Shown here in pieces: positions 1 to 9,306 of a stretch of 64,000 bases of DNA. This DNA comes from a virus, in IMG/VR virus record IMGVR_UViG_3300032265_001317, positions 1 to 64,000 of that record; one strand, written 5' to 3'. Below the pieces are notes generated by a model that searched no databases, had not been told where the DNA came from, and worked only from the letters and a program-made list of their open reading frames with translations. A program made the translations under genes and the position numbers. The stretch's first letter is position 1. Each line of letters opens with the position of its first letter.

Positions 1-3000
1 GAAGTAATACTACCTTGGATGGTAGCATTAATAATACCAGCAACGTTAACGTTACCTCCAATATATACATCTTTAGCAATACCAACTCCGCCTGCTACTT
101 GTAATGCTCCATTGGTAGTAGCTGTAGAGTTTGTTGTAGTAGTAATAACCGTAGTTCCACTTACTGTTAACCCAGATAATGTAGTTTGTCCTGATACACC
201 TAATGTTCCACTAACTGTTAACTGAGTAACAGTTGTAATTGTTGCTGTTAAACCGGATAATGTAGTTTGTCCTGATACCCCTAATGTTCCATTAATTGTT
301 TCATTACCAACAACTGTTAACTGAGTAACAGTTGTAATTGTTGCTGTTAAACCTGATAATGTAGTTTGTCCTGATACACCTAATGTTCCACTACTTGTAA
401 TGTTGTTAATACCAACAAAGTTTGTAGCTGTCACAGTACCATTTATATATGCACCACCCACTATGTTAAAAATTGCACCAGAATATTGTGTAGTAGTATT
501 GATGTATACTGTACCAGTAGTGTCAATACGCATACGTTCGCTGGTATTTTGTGTAGAGAATGTAATTGGACTCGATGCATCGCCCGAAGCAAATCCTAAT
601 TGTCCACTCTGTAAGAATAATGCTCTAGGGCCATCGCCGCCGTTGATACGGAATCCACCCAAATAACTATAACCGCTAACGTATAATGCCCAAGGTTGAG
701 CACCACTCCAAGATGTATTTTGTTGAATACGTACTAGGGATCCAGACCCGTTGTTGGTACCACCATCGCCTGCTGTGGCACCAGTGACATATATATTTCC
801 ACCAATGCCTAGGCCGCCAACTATTTGTAGAGCTCCTGTAGTTGTTGAAGTAGATGCTGATGTATTTGTAATTGATACTGCAATATTGGTAGTGGCACCT
901 CTACCAGTTATAGTTTGTAATGTGCTGGTATTCCAGATAGTAATTGCACCGGTAGCTGTGCTGATTGCGGTATCAGTACCTGCAATAATATTAACTGTGC
1001 CAGTAGTGCCGTTTAAAGAAGTTACACCAAACGAACCAATGTTGGCAGATGTTAGAACCTGACTACCATTGATGTTCATGTTATTGGCACTGACTGTTCC
1101 ACCTACCCATAAGTCTCTACCAATACCAACTCCGCCAACCACAATCAATGCACCGGTTGTTGTTGATGTTGCATTGGTGTTGGTAAACATTGTTGTACCT
1201 GTACTACCAACTGAAATTTGTCTTAGTCCGGTACCGGCATTATAGTCGCCGCCTGCAAAGAAGTTAATGGTTGCAGTATTGAATGTGGCAAAATCTAAAC
1301 CAACAGCATTGTCGCCGCCACGAGCAATCCAGCTAGGATTATATCCAGTCGGTGCTCCTGCAAATCTAGAATAGTTAACATTGGCATTATTACCAGTGAC
1401 ATATAGTCCCGGAGCACCGCCTGGGTTAAATTGTATTTGTTGACTAACAGCGGTACTTGGTTGACCAATATAAATTACACCTTGATTCTTTGTAGTAATG
1501 CTTATACCAATGTTAGGATCGCCGCCGGCTGATGCTATACTAGGCGCAGATCCACTAGGTGTTCCAGTGACCTGAACATAGTTTATAGAACCCGATCCCA
1601 GTGTAGCAGAACCACCTACATATAAATTGCCTTGAATTCCTGCGCCACCGCCAACTACTAGTGAACCGGTAAGTGTTGAAGATGCGGCTACGTTGGCCGC
1701 AATGGTTACAACACCAAGGTTAGTAATTCTGATACCTGTTGCAGTTGATGACCAAGGAGCAATGTTTAAAGCACTGGCACTACCTTGAGATGCGCCACGG
1801 AAGTAAATTAAGCTGTCGCCTACTACTGTACTTGGATTATAAGAACCAGAACCTGCATATGAAATAAAATTCATACTGGTACTGCCGTTGACAACGGTTA
1901 AATCAGAACTAACACTTGGAGTATTTGCAGGGTTAACTGCAACCAGTTGGCTTGCATAAACTGAACCACCTGCAGAAATACCACCAGTTACTTGTAAAGC
2001 ACCGGTACTGGTTGATGTGGCATTAGTGGTAGTGCTGATATGTAGTTGGCCGCCGTTATCAAACCAACTACGATAACTTAATGAACCAGAATAAAAATTA
2101 ATGTTGCCGCTTGGGCCACCATAAACGTTAACATCGTTCCAAAATGACGATCCAGAAACACCTAAAGTAAAGTTATTGCTAGCGTCTTTGGACAACACGT
2201 TTCTTATATAGTTGCCATCTGAAGAAATTACACTCCAGTTGTTCATTGGCATGGCCAATATAATATTACTGATAGTGTTGTTTACAGATGTTGCTGTAAA
2301 TGTCTGTAGAGTAGCATTGAGTGTAATGTTACTGCCGTTACCAGTACTGGTATTATATGCAATAGTTCCTAATACAGTATTGCCGCCAACGTTTAAATTT
2401 TTTCCAATACCAACTCCGCCTGTGACAACCACTGCACCTGTGCTGGATGAAAAGCTATTGGCTGTGCTGGTTACTAGCAACTGAGTCTGAATTGTTGATG
2501 TACCAGAAATAGTTTCTGTTACAGCTGACACAGATGTGGCATTAAATGTAGTAGCAGTTGTTCCTTGCAAGAAACTTCCGCCTGTTACCACTAGGTTGGT
2601 AGCTGTTAATGTTGATACTACCGCGCCGCCATTTAAGAATGTTTGACCGGTGACTGTGAACTGTGCTCCAACTGTGGCACCGTTGACTACCGTCAATTGA
2701 GTAAGTGTTGATAATTGTGCTGTCAGTTGAGACAATACTGTTGGACCAACTACAGTTAATACTGTAGTCGTGAAACTGGTAGCAGTGATACCGCCTGGGA
2801 TACTGGCACTGCCTGTTACGTTTAGGTTGTTTACTGTTAGTAACCCATTAACAACACCGTTGCCAACAATGGTAGAATTGCTAGCTGTAAAATTTGTAGC
2901 AGTTAAATTCTGTAATACTGCACTTCCGCCAACGTATAAGTTTCCACCAATGCCCACGCCACCTGATACTTGTAACGCACCGGTGGCAGTCGAAGTTGCT

Positions 3001-5396
3001 TGTGTTGCATTAGAAACAGTAATAGCATTGGTAGTTGTTGCGCCGCGACCTGTAATGGTCTGTAGTGTTGATGTGTTCCAAACTACTACCACACCAGTGG
3101 TGGTTGATACTGCGGTATCTGTTCCGGCGTTAAGTGTACTAACACCATAATTGCCCAGTGTCGCGGCCGTAATCGCTGCCGATCCATTAACAGTTAAATT
3201 TTGTGCTATAGTTGCACTGCCTGTAACTACTAAATCGCTATTAATTGTGGTCAATGTACCGGCAGGGTCTAGTGTTAAGTTACCTGTCAAACTACCAAAA
3301 GTATTTCCTGACAATACCAGATTACCAACTTCGATGTTACCCGGAGTAATAGAAGTAACATTGGTACCATTGGTTACATAGATACTGCTAATGTTGTTTA
3401 GGTTAAGATTACCTGCACCAAAACTGACATTACCTGTGCGTTGATTGACCAAGAAAGCGTTACCTACACGGAAGTCTCCGTTTTGGTCAACTGTTTGATA
3501 ATGTATCACACCACCGTTGGTCTGTATCACTTCATTGGCCTGTGTGACCAAACTACTATCGTCTGATAGATCTTTACCTGCTCCAATAAAACTTAGATTG
3601 AATGCAATTAATTTTAAATCTGTACCAGTGCCGCTAGCGATAACACCTTGATTTCCAAAGCAAGCGGCAGATCCGATACAGCGTAGCTCAGCACCAAACT
3701 GATGATAGTCTGCCAGGATAATACGTGTGGCTGTGGCCGCACTTGTTCCTGTACTGGAAATATTTTGGGTAGCAACAGGATCATCCACTATGCTGGTACT
3801 GTTATTAACACCATCAAAGTGTAACATAAGCACAGTTGCGGCATCAGATGTTAATGCGGCAGTAGGTGCTGTAAAGTTTCCTGTAGATCTTGCCACATTA
3901 CTTAGACGGAAATCATCTATGTAACCTTTCCACGGACTTGCATTGTCACTGATATTGAAAGGGTCTGTATTGTTTACATTTGCGGTAGCAGTTGTACTAG
4001 CATCAAGTGTGCCGTTGATATAAACATTAAGTGTTGTGCCAACGTGTACTACTCGAGCATGATACCAGGTACCAGTACTTAGTATTGTGGTGCCGGTCGT
4101 GATAGCAGTACCGTGAGTGGCTACCAATCTACCGTTGTTCAAATAACTGGTAAAGTTTGTAGCAGTGGTTTGACCTTTTCGATAAAAATATTGTTGTGTT
4201 GAAGTAGTTGTGGTCCTGATCCAACCTTCCGCAGTATAATTGCCTGTACCAAATTGAAAATCATTGTCACTAATTGTTTCAACATAGTCGCCTACATTGG
4301 TAGTCAATAAACTAGAACCACCAAACTTGCTCTGTGCAGTTGATAAAGCGGCGCCGCCTACTACATATGGTAGTTTTGCAGTACGATCAAATACTGTTTC
4401 AAATCCCCAAGAAGGGCCGTTGATATAAACATAGCCGCCAGTACTGCTAGAAATAACTCCAGTGGCTAAAGTAGTACCTGTGGTACTCTTGTAGGTGATA
4501 GTATCACCTTTGGTAAATGTTCCAGAGATACCTGACAATCTTAATTTGACTGTTCCTGTGCTACCAAGTCCTAGCGTTCCCGCCTGTGCATAAATTGCCT
4601 TGTCTGCAAAATACACAAACCCGTTTAATAATTCTGCTCGTGCGCCGTTGGTCATATAGAAACCAGTAGCATTTGGAACAATAAATGTTGCTTCGTTCCA
4701 TAGCATAGCTGGTTCTAAACTGGTAGGGTCTAGTACGCTGGCGTCAAGATAAGCACCGTTACCAGCGTCGCCGGCATCAAATCCATACGGATCTGCGGTG
4801 CTGGTTATACTTCCGCGGGTGATTACAGAGAATCGTTCAACATACGGACTTTTAGTTGTGATTTTTGCACCTGGTGCAAATTTAAAGGCGCTACCCGGTT
4901 TAAAAAATCCGCCAACTGTAAAATCACTAATGGTTGTTTCGCCATTTAGATAAAACGCATCATTATATTTGGTAGCGGTTGTTGGGTTTACTGATACTTC
5001 TCTTAGCCCTGCGCCACGAATTGACACACCTTGCGGTACAGTCATTGGGAATATTTCTGTGTAAGTGCCTGGCTGTATAAAAACAGTATCGCCACTTTGT
5101 GCAACACTCAAGGCTTTTACAATGGTCTTAAAAGCACTGGCTATTCTACGTCCATCAGATGTGTCGTTACCTGCGGCAACGCTGACATACCATGTTTTGG
5201 TATCATAATTGAGTAAGTTGACTCCGCCTATGACAGCAGTACCACCTGCATATATTGATCCACGTAGACCAATACCGCCGGCAACTACCAGGGCGCCTGT
5301 AGTAGAAGATACAGATGTTACTGTACTTTGTACAGTCGCGGTTGAAACGACCACAAGGCCATTTTTGACTTTAAAATCATTACTGAGTGTTGCCAT
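1..5396 (-). CDS. Giant tail-fibre/adhesin protein, C-terminus beyond window
   Basis: Starts at ATG 5394-5396 (MATLSNDFKVKNGLVV) and stays open to the left edge, so about 1798 residues are visible and the stop lies outside. Residues ~65-115 look like the start of a pectate-lyase-type right-handed beta-helix (WYVSVAAGNDTSDGRR, later GDTVFIQPGTYTE). Residues ~350-490 resemble a LamG/concanavalin-like lectin (YTAEGWIRT, GTWYHARVVHVGTTLNVYIN). Around residue 635 is a QNGDFRVG segment also found near the C-terminus of the 3209-residue protein in this window. The rest is beta-rich Thr/Val/Gly repeats of the type TTGALQVxGGVGIGGN, known from fibres of marine T4-like phages. It is probably a virion surface fibre that contacts the host. 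A late-promoter motif lies upstream at 5433-5440. Receptor and trimer state are unknown. Confidence 0.8.
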   Translation of the reverse strand, partial: MATLSNDFKVKNGLVVVSTATVQSTVTSVSSTTGALVVAGGIGLRGSIYAGGTAVIGGVNLLNYDTKTWYVSVAAGNDTSDGRRIASAFKTIVKALSVAQSGDTVFIQPGTYTEIFPMTVPQGVSIRGAGLREVSVNPTTATKYNDAFYLNGETTISDFTVGGFFKPGSAFKFAPGAKITTKSPYVERFSVITRGSITSTADPYGFDAGDAGNGAYLDASVLDPTSLEPAMLWNEATFIVPNATGFYMTNGARAELLNGFVYFADKAIYAQAGTLGLGSTGTVKLRLSGISGTFTKGDTITYKSTTGTTLATGVISSSTGGYVYINGPSWGFETVFDRTAKLPYVVGGAALSTAQSKFGGSSLLTTNVGDYVETISDNDFQFGTGNYTAEGWIRTTTTSTQQYFYRKGQTTATNFTSYLNNGRLVATHGTAITTGTTILSTGTWYHARVVHVGTTLNVYINGTLDASTTATANVNNTDPFNISDNASPWKGYIDDFRLSNVARSTGNFTAPTAALTSDAATVLMLHFDGVNNSTSIVDDPVATQNISSTGTSAATATRIILADYHQFGAELRCIGSAACFGNQGVIASGTGTDLKLIAFNLSFIGAGKDLSDDSSLVTQANEVIQTNGGVIHYQTVDQNGDFRVGNAFLVNQRTGNVSFGAGNLNLNNISSIYVTNGTNVTSITPGNIEVGNLVLSGNTFGSLTGNLTLDPAGTLTTINSDLVVTGSATIAQNLTVNGSAAITAATLGNYGVSTLNAGTDTAVSTTTGVVVVWNTSTLQTITGRGATTTNAITVSNATQATSTATGALQVSGGVGIGGNLYVGGSAVLQNLTATNFTASNSTIVGNGVVNGLLTVNNLNVTGSASIPGGITATSFTTTVLTVVGPTVLSQLTAQLSTLTQLTVVNGATVGAQFTVTGQTFLNGGAVVSTLTATNLVVTGGSFLQGTTATTFNATSVSAVTETISGTSTIQTQLLVTSTANSFSSSTGAVVVTGGVGIGKNLNVGGNTVLGTIAYNTSTGNGSNITLNATLQTFTATSVNNTISNIILAMPMNNWSVISSDGNYIRNVLSKDASNNFTLGVSGSSFWNDVNVYGGPSGNINFYSGSLSYRSWFDNGGQLHISTTTNATSTSTGALQVTGGISAGGSVYASQLVAVNPANTPSVSSDLTVVNGSTSMNFISYAGSGSYNPSTVVGDSLIYFRGASQGSASALNIAPWSSTATGIRITNLGVVTIAANVAASSTLTGSLVVGGGAGIQGNLYVGGSATLGSGSINYVQVTGTPSGSAPSIASAGGDPNIGISITTKNQGVIYIGQPSTAVSQQIQFNPGGAPGLYVTGNNANVNYSRFAGAPTGYNPSWIARGGDNAVGLDFATFNTATINFFAGGDYNAGTGLRQISVGSTGTTMFTNTNATSTTTGALIVVGGVGIGRDLWVGGTVSANNMNINGSQVLTSANIGSFGVTSLNGTTGTVNIIAGTDTAISTATGAITIWNTSTLQTITGRGATTNIAVSITNTSASTSTTTGALQIVGGLGIGGNIYVTGATAGDGGTNNGSGSLVRIQQNTSWSGAQPWALYVSGYSYLGGFRINGGDGPRALFLQSGQLGFASGDASSPITFSTQNTSERMRIDTTGTVYINTTTQYSGAIFNIVGGAYINGTVTATNFVGINNITSSGTLGVSGQTTLSGLTATITTVTQLTVVGNETINGTLGVSGQTTLSGLTATITTVTQLTVSGTLGVSGQTTLSGLTVSGTTVITTTTNSTATTNGALQVAGGVGIAKDVYIGGNVNVAGIINATIQGSIT
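175..391. repeat. Direct repeats inside the fibre gene
   Basis: A ~37-base unit beginning GATAATGTAGTTTGTCCTGA occurs at 175-211, 256-292 and 355-391 with only a few differences. A second unit, GTTAACTGAGTAACAGTTG and its continuation, occurs between them twice. The period is 81 then 99 bases, a multiple of three, so the repeats keep the frame and encode repeated LGVSGQTTLSGL-type strands. This looks like recent in-frame expansion of the fibre shaft. Confidence 0.8.
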
Positions 5397-5432
5397 TAGT
5401 TTCCCTTTCCACGTAACGGCTGTTACATTGGA

Positions 5433-5440
5433 TATTTATC
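5433..5440 (-). promoter_or_regulatory. Candidate late promoter (GATAAATA)
   Basis: The minus strand reads GATAAATA, one base from the T4 late consensus TATAAATA that gp55-containing polymerase recognises. It lies 37 bases upstream of the fibre gene start at 5396, in the only sizeable gap of this fibre block. Transcription is predicted to start about 5427. Assignment is by motif and position only. Confidence 0.5.
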
Positions 5441-5472
5441 AAGTCTAAAGAGAAACGATTTAAGTTATAATT

Positions 5473-8208
5473 TTAGGCAGTTATGCCTAATCTAACCACC
5501 TTAATGGTCATTAAAACGGCATTTGCAGGTGAAAAATTAAGAGTTATTACCCCTACAGATAGAGTAGCATCAAAGCTACCCAGTTCGCCGTTGTTTGTGG
5601 CAATACCATATTCAGTTTTAAACACATTGGTACCATCGTGGAACAGATTGATTTCAGTAATGTGTACACTGGTACCATCAACAATCTGAACAAAGTATTT
5701 GGCAGATCTATAAGTTGTGCTACTGTAGGTATCTAAGTTTACCGGTGCAACGCCAGTGATTGTTGGGCTTGTGTAGCTGGCCAACAACATGTTATTGGTA
5801 TAAACTGCTGGAACAACGGTACCTGTACTGATTGCGCCAATGTTTGCCGCACCACCGATAATAGCATCTTTTGCAACACCAATACCACCAGCAGTTATGA
5901 ATGAAGCAAAGTTAGCCGAAGCCGCATTGGTTGTATCGCTGATAGAAACTTTGCCACCAAATGTGGCAGTTGTGGCAACGGCAATACTGTTAGCAGTTGC
6001 TTGTCCAATAATGGTAGCGGTAGTAGCAGTAAACAAATTGCCAACAGATAGATTATTACCTATTGTGGCATTGGTGTTTACTGTTAAATTATTTAATGTT
6101 AAGTTAGTAGCAGTAACATTTGCTAGTGTAGTTCCGCCAGATACTACAAGATCTTTGGCAATAGATGTGCCACCGGCAATAGTAACTGCCATGGCAGAAC
6201 TAGTCGATAATGTAGAAGTGCTAGTAACTTGTAATGTTACAAAACTAGAAGTAGTACCAGTAACACCTGCTAGGGTTGCTTGTTGTGCTACAGATAGTGT
6301 TCCTGCTACTGATACATTTCCTAAAATGTTTGCGCTGGTTGCAGTGAATACGGTTGCTGTTAATGCGGCAACTATTGATGTTCCGGTAACAGTTAGATTG
6401 GTAAATGTAACGCTGACCGCAGTTAAATTTCCAAGGTTGGTAGTACCGGTAGATGTAATACCGCCGTTGGCATTAAATGTTGATCCACCAATGGTTAATC
6501 CACCAGTTACAGACAAGGTTACAATAGTGGCAGTAGTAATGGTCGCTGTTGATATATTAGCAAGACCGGTTACAATTAAATCTTTTAGTGTAGTAGTGGT
6601 TAGAACATTTAAGTTTCCGTTAACTATTTCATTGCCTAACACAGTTAAGCTAGTTGCTGTTAGTGTTGTAGCAGTTGTAGCACCTAATATAGAATTTCCA
6701 GAAATTGATAAATTGGTTGCAGTTACAGTGCCGCCAAACGTTGCACTACCAACAGCAGTTAGTCCAACACCTGCACTAGATAATGTAATTGCAACAAAAG
6801 AAGCAGTAGTAGAACTTAATACAATCGTTCCAGATGTTCCGCCAAATGATAACTGTCCTACTACATTGATGTTTCCACCAATGTTGACATCTTTCTTAAT
6901 TCCTACGCCGCCACTAACAGTTAATGCACCTGTGTTAGTATCAGTACTGTTAGTTGTTCCAACAACAGAAGCGTTGAGTATAACTAAAGTTTCAGTAAGG
7001 GTTGACCAAGTTAAATTTGGATCAAATGCTGTTTTACCTGCTACACTTTGAAAAGGTATTTGCCCAGCAAGTCCACCTTGAATGTTGGTTGCAGTAGTAG
7101 CAAGTCCGGCACTAATACCGCCTGGAGTTCCCCAGTACGGAGCAGATCCATCAAATAATAAAATTTGACCATTGGTACCATTAGGAATAAATCCTGTTCG
7201 GCCAATGTTAGTTTGATATAGTACGTTGCCCGGCAATCCTGCGGCAATATTACTTGCGGTGTTTGCAGTGGTTATTGTCCCAGATAATAATTGTGTAGCT
7301 GTACTGTAAGTTAGTCCTGCATCGTCAATTAATTTTCCATTAAGAGAAAATACTACTCTGTTTGATGTTAAGTTATTGGCTACAACAGTGGCACCAGTTA
7401 ATGTTGAACCGGCATAGATACTTGATGCGCTGGCAATACCACCAATGGCCTGTATTGCTCCTGTGGTTGTATTAACACTAGACTGTACATCATGTGCTAG
7501 TAGTGTACCAAGATCAATGGTTGAATAGGTTCCGCTGTTGACGTAATCAGCATTAGGTATAGAACCGCTAAAACCAGGATCAATATTTTGTTTGAATACA
7601 AAATTTCCTGTGACGTTGTTACGTCCAAAGAACATGTGATTGTCAGCGGTGTCGTAATAGTGTATTACAATACCTTTGTTGTATCCATCGTTACCTGCTA
7701 GAGGTTGATTATTATATGCAGTACCAAGATCAATTACCGGATCAATGATTGCTGTGCCGGTAGAATTAATAATTGTCTGTGTACCAAGTACTGTAAAGTT
7801 TCCTGATACAACTAAATTTCCACCAAACGTTCCGTCCTTGGCCACGCCAAGTCCGCCCATGGTAAAAATACTATTTGAGTTTGTGTTGTTGGTACTAGAT
7901 GCTGTACCTGCAATATATAAGTTATTGCCAAAGTATGCACCGCCACCAACTACTAAAGAACCTATGCTGTTTGCGGCAGCTGAAGTGTTGTTATTTAAAT
8001 TAGTAATACCGTCAACATTGAGCAATCCGTATAATTTAGAATTACCCCAGACTGTAGCAGTAGACCCTACAATTAAGTTTTGGCCAATAGCGGCACCAGC
8101 ATTAGCCAGTTGCAAACCATTGCTAGCAAGGGTACTAGTCGTAGCAATGCCGCTACCTTCTAATACCAATCCGTTATTAAGTCTAAAGTCTAAAGCAATG
8201 CTTGCCAT
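5473..8208 (-). CDS. Tail-fibre-like repeat protein, 911 aa
   Basis: A 911-residue beta-rich protein with Thr/Ala/Gly/Val repeats, including several GGxGVAKD or GGVGIKKD units, each preceded by a TxTGAL-type segment. This is the shaft pattern shared with the neighbouring fibres. The last ~110 residues (YRSAKYFVQIVDGTS, FKTEYGIATNNGELGSFDA) form a distinct C-terminal domain that is also at the end of the 357-residue neighbour. I infer a trimeric fibre with a conserved tip or chaperone-like end domain. It lies 12 bases downstream of the 357-residue gene stop, consistent with one transcript. No enzymatic motif was seen. Confidence 0.75.
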   Translation of the reverse strand: MASIALDFRLNNGLVLEGSGIATTSTLASNGLQLANAGAAIGQNLIVGSTATVWGNSKLYGLLNVDGITNLNNNTSAAANSIGSLVVGGGAYFGNNLYIAGTASSTNNTNSNSIFTMGGLGVAKDGTFGGNLVVSGNFTVLGTQTIINSTGTAIIDPVIDLGTAYNNQPLAGNDGYNKGIVIHYYDTADNHMFFGRNNVTGNFVFKQNIDPGFSGSIPNADYVNSGTYSTIDLGTLLAHDVQSSVNTTTGAIQAIGGIASASSIYAGSTLTGATVVANNLTSNRVVFSLNGKLIDDAGLTYSTATQLLSGTITTANTASNIAAGLPGNVLYQTNIGRTGFIPNGTNGQILLFDGSAPYWGTPGGISAGLATTATNIQGGLAGQIPFQSVAGKTAFDPNLTWSTLTETLVILNASVVGTTNSTDTNTGALTVSGGVGIKKDVNIGGNINVVGQLSFGGTSGTIVLSSTTASFVAITLSSAGVGLTAVGSATFGGTVTATNLSISGNSILGATTATTLTATSLTVLGNEIVNGNLNVLTTTTLKDLIVTGLANISTATITTATIVTLSVTGGLTIGGSTFNANGGITSTGTTNLGNLTAVSVTFTNLTVTGTSIVAALTATVFTATSANILGNVSVAGTLSVAQQATLAGVTGTTSSFVTLQVTSTSTLSTSSAMAVTIAGGTSIAKDLVVSGGTTLANVTATNLTLNNLTVNTNATIGNNLSVGNLFTATTATIIGQATANSIAVATTATFGGKVSISDTTNAASANFASFITAGGIGVAKDAIIGGAANIGAISTGTVVPAVYTNNMLLASYTSPTITGVAPVNLDTYSSTTYRSAKYFVQIVDGTSVHITEINLFHDGTNVFKTEYGIATNNGELGSFDATLSVGVITLNFSPANAVLMTIKVVRLGITA

Positions 8209-8220
8209 TTAAGTGTCCTT

Positions 8221-9294
8221 TTATACTACTAGTGCGTTTCTAACCAAATTTACCAACTTAGTTGTAGCCGCATAAGGAGTAAAATAGACTCTTACAATGT
8301 TATCAACTTGAATATCGGCACTAAACGTACCTAGCGCACCACCTGCCGTTGTTAAACGACCATATTCAGTCATGTAAACATTTCCTGCGTTGTCCACTAA
8401 TAACAAGAATTCAGTAACCTCAAAACTTGCTAATGCTCCTACACCACTATCAACTTGAACAACATATTTTGCTGATCTAAAGGTACCTAAAGAATAGCTA
8501 TCAATAACTGTTGTTGCAGTAGTATTTACCGCTATTTGGTTAGAAGCAAACATAGCATCTAGTAAGGTTAAGTTACTAGCATATACATTTCCGCCAACGT
8601 GTACATCGCCGCCAATACCAACACCACCTGTTACAGTAATTGCACCAGTGGTTGTACTGATAGATTTAGCAGTGCTTAAAAATAATACTTGATTTGTTGT
8701 GGTATTTCCACGACCTGTAACTGTTTGCAACGTAGAAGTGTTGCTAATACGTAAAACGTTTCCACCAACTTGTGTGATACTGATATCTGGACCGGCACTT
8801 AATGAATCGTTAAAACTGGCTGTGGTTAAAACTAGGCCACCACCTGCATATAAACTGCCGCCAATCCATAAGTTGCCGCCAATACCCACACCACCCTTAA
8901 CTACCAACGCACCGGTAGTTGGACTTCTACTAGTAGTCGATGAAGTAACTGTCAATATACTAAATGTTCCCGAAGTAGCATTGATTGTACCGGCATTAAT
9001 ACTTCCACCGCCTGCGGCTGTACCTGCTGTAGAAACACTTAAATTACCTGCAACGTTTAAGTTGCCGCCAATACCAACACCACCAGTTACTATAACTGCA
9101 CCGGTTGTTGAACTTGTTGACTGTGTACTTGTTGTTACAACTAAACTATTAGTAACTGTTAAAATTGGAATGGTAGTAACTGGATTGTTATATTTTGTCC
9201 ATGCATTTAATGTTGCATTCCATATCCAAGTATTGGTACCAATAGTATACAGTTGTCCGTCTGTTGGGTTTGATGGGAAATTTAATAGCGCCAT
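8221..9294 (-). CDS. Short tail-fibre-like protein, 357 aa
   Basis: The N-terminus (MALLNFPSNPTDGQLYTIG, then WIWNATLNAWTKY) is a small module common at the start of phage fibre proteins, probably a virion-attachment segment. The centre has three or four GGVGIGGNL-type shaft repeats (GAVIVTGGVGIGGNLNVAG, GALVVKGGVGIGGNLWIGG). The C-terminal ~100 residues (FRSAKYVVQVDSGVG, YMTEYGRLTTAGGALGTF) match the end of the 911-residue fibre. It could be an accessory fibre, or a second version of the same fibre that shares a tip domain. Gaps of 12 bases on each side suggest co-transcription. Confidence 0.75.
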   Translation of the reverse strand: MALLNFPSNPTDGQLYTIGTNTWIWNATLNAWTKYNNPVTTIPILTVTNSLVVTTSTQSTSSTTGAVIVTGGVGIGGNLNVAGNLSVSTAGTAAGGGSINAGTINATSGTFSILTVTSSTTSRSPTTGALVVKGGVGIGGNLWIGGSLYAGGGLVLTTASFNDSLSAGPDISITQVGGNVLRISNTSTLQTVTGRGNTTTNQVLFLSTAKSISTTTGAITVTGGVGIGGDVHVGGNVYASNLTLLDAMFASNQIAVNTTATTVIDSYSLGTFRSAKYVVQVDSGVGALASFEVTEFLLLVDNAGNVYMTEYGRLTTAGGALGTFSADIQVDNIVRVYFTPYAATTKLVNLVRNALVV

Positions 9295-9306
9295 ATTCTT
9301 TACTCT

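Noticed and set aside
5840-7051. 403-residue open frame on the plus strand opposite the 911-residue fibre, and similar ones at 7745-8212, 8699-9460, 9860-10366
   Set aside because: They are mirror frames of Thr/Val/Gly/Ala repeat codons, Pro/Val/Thr-rich without domains or ribosome sites, and fully covered by convincing minus-strand genes.
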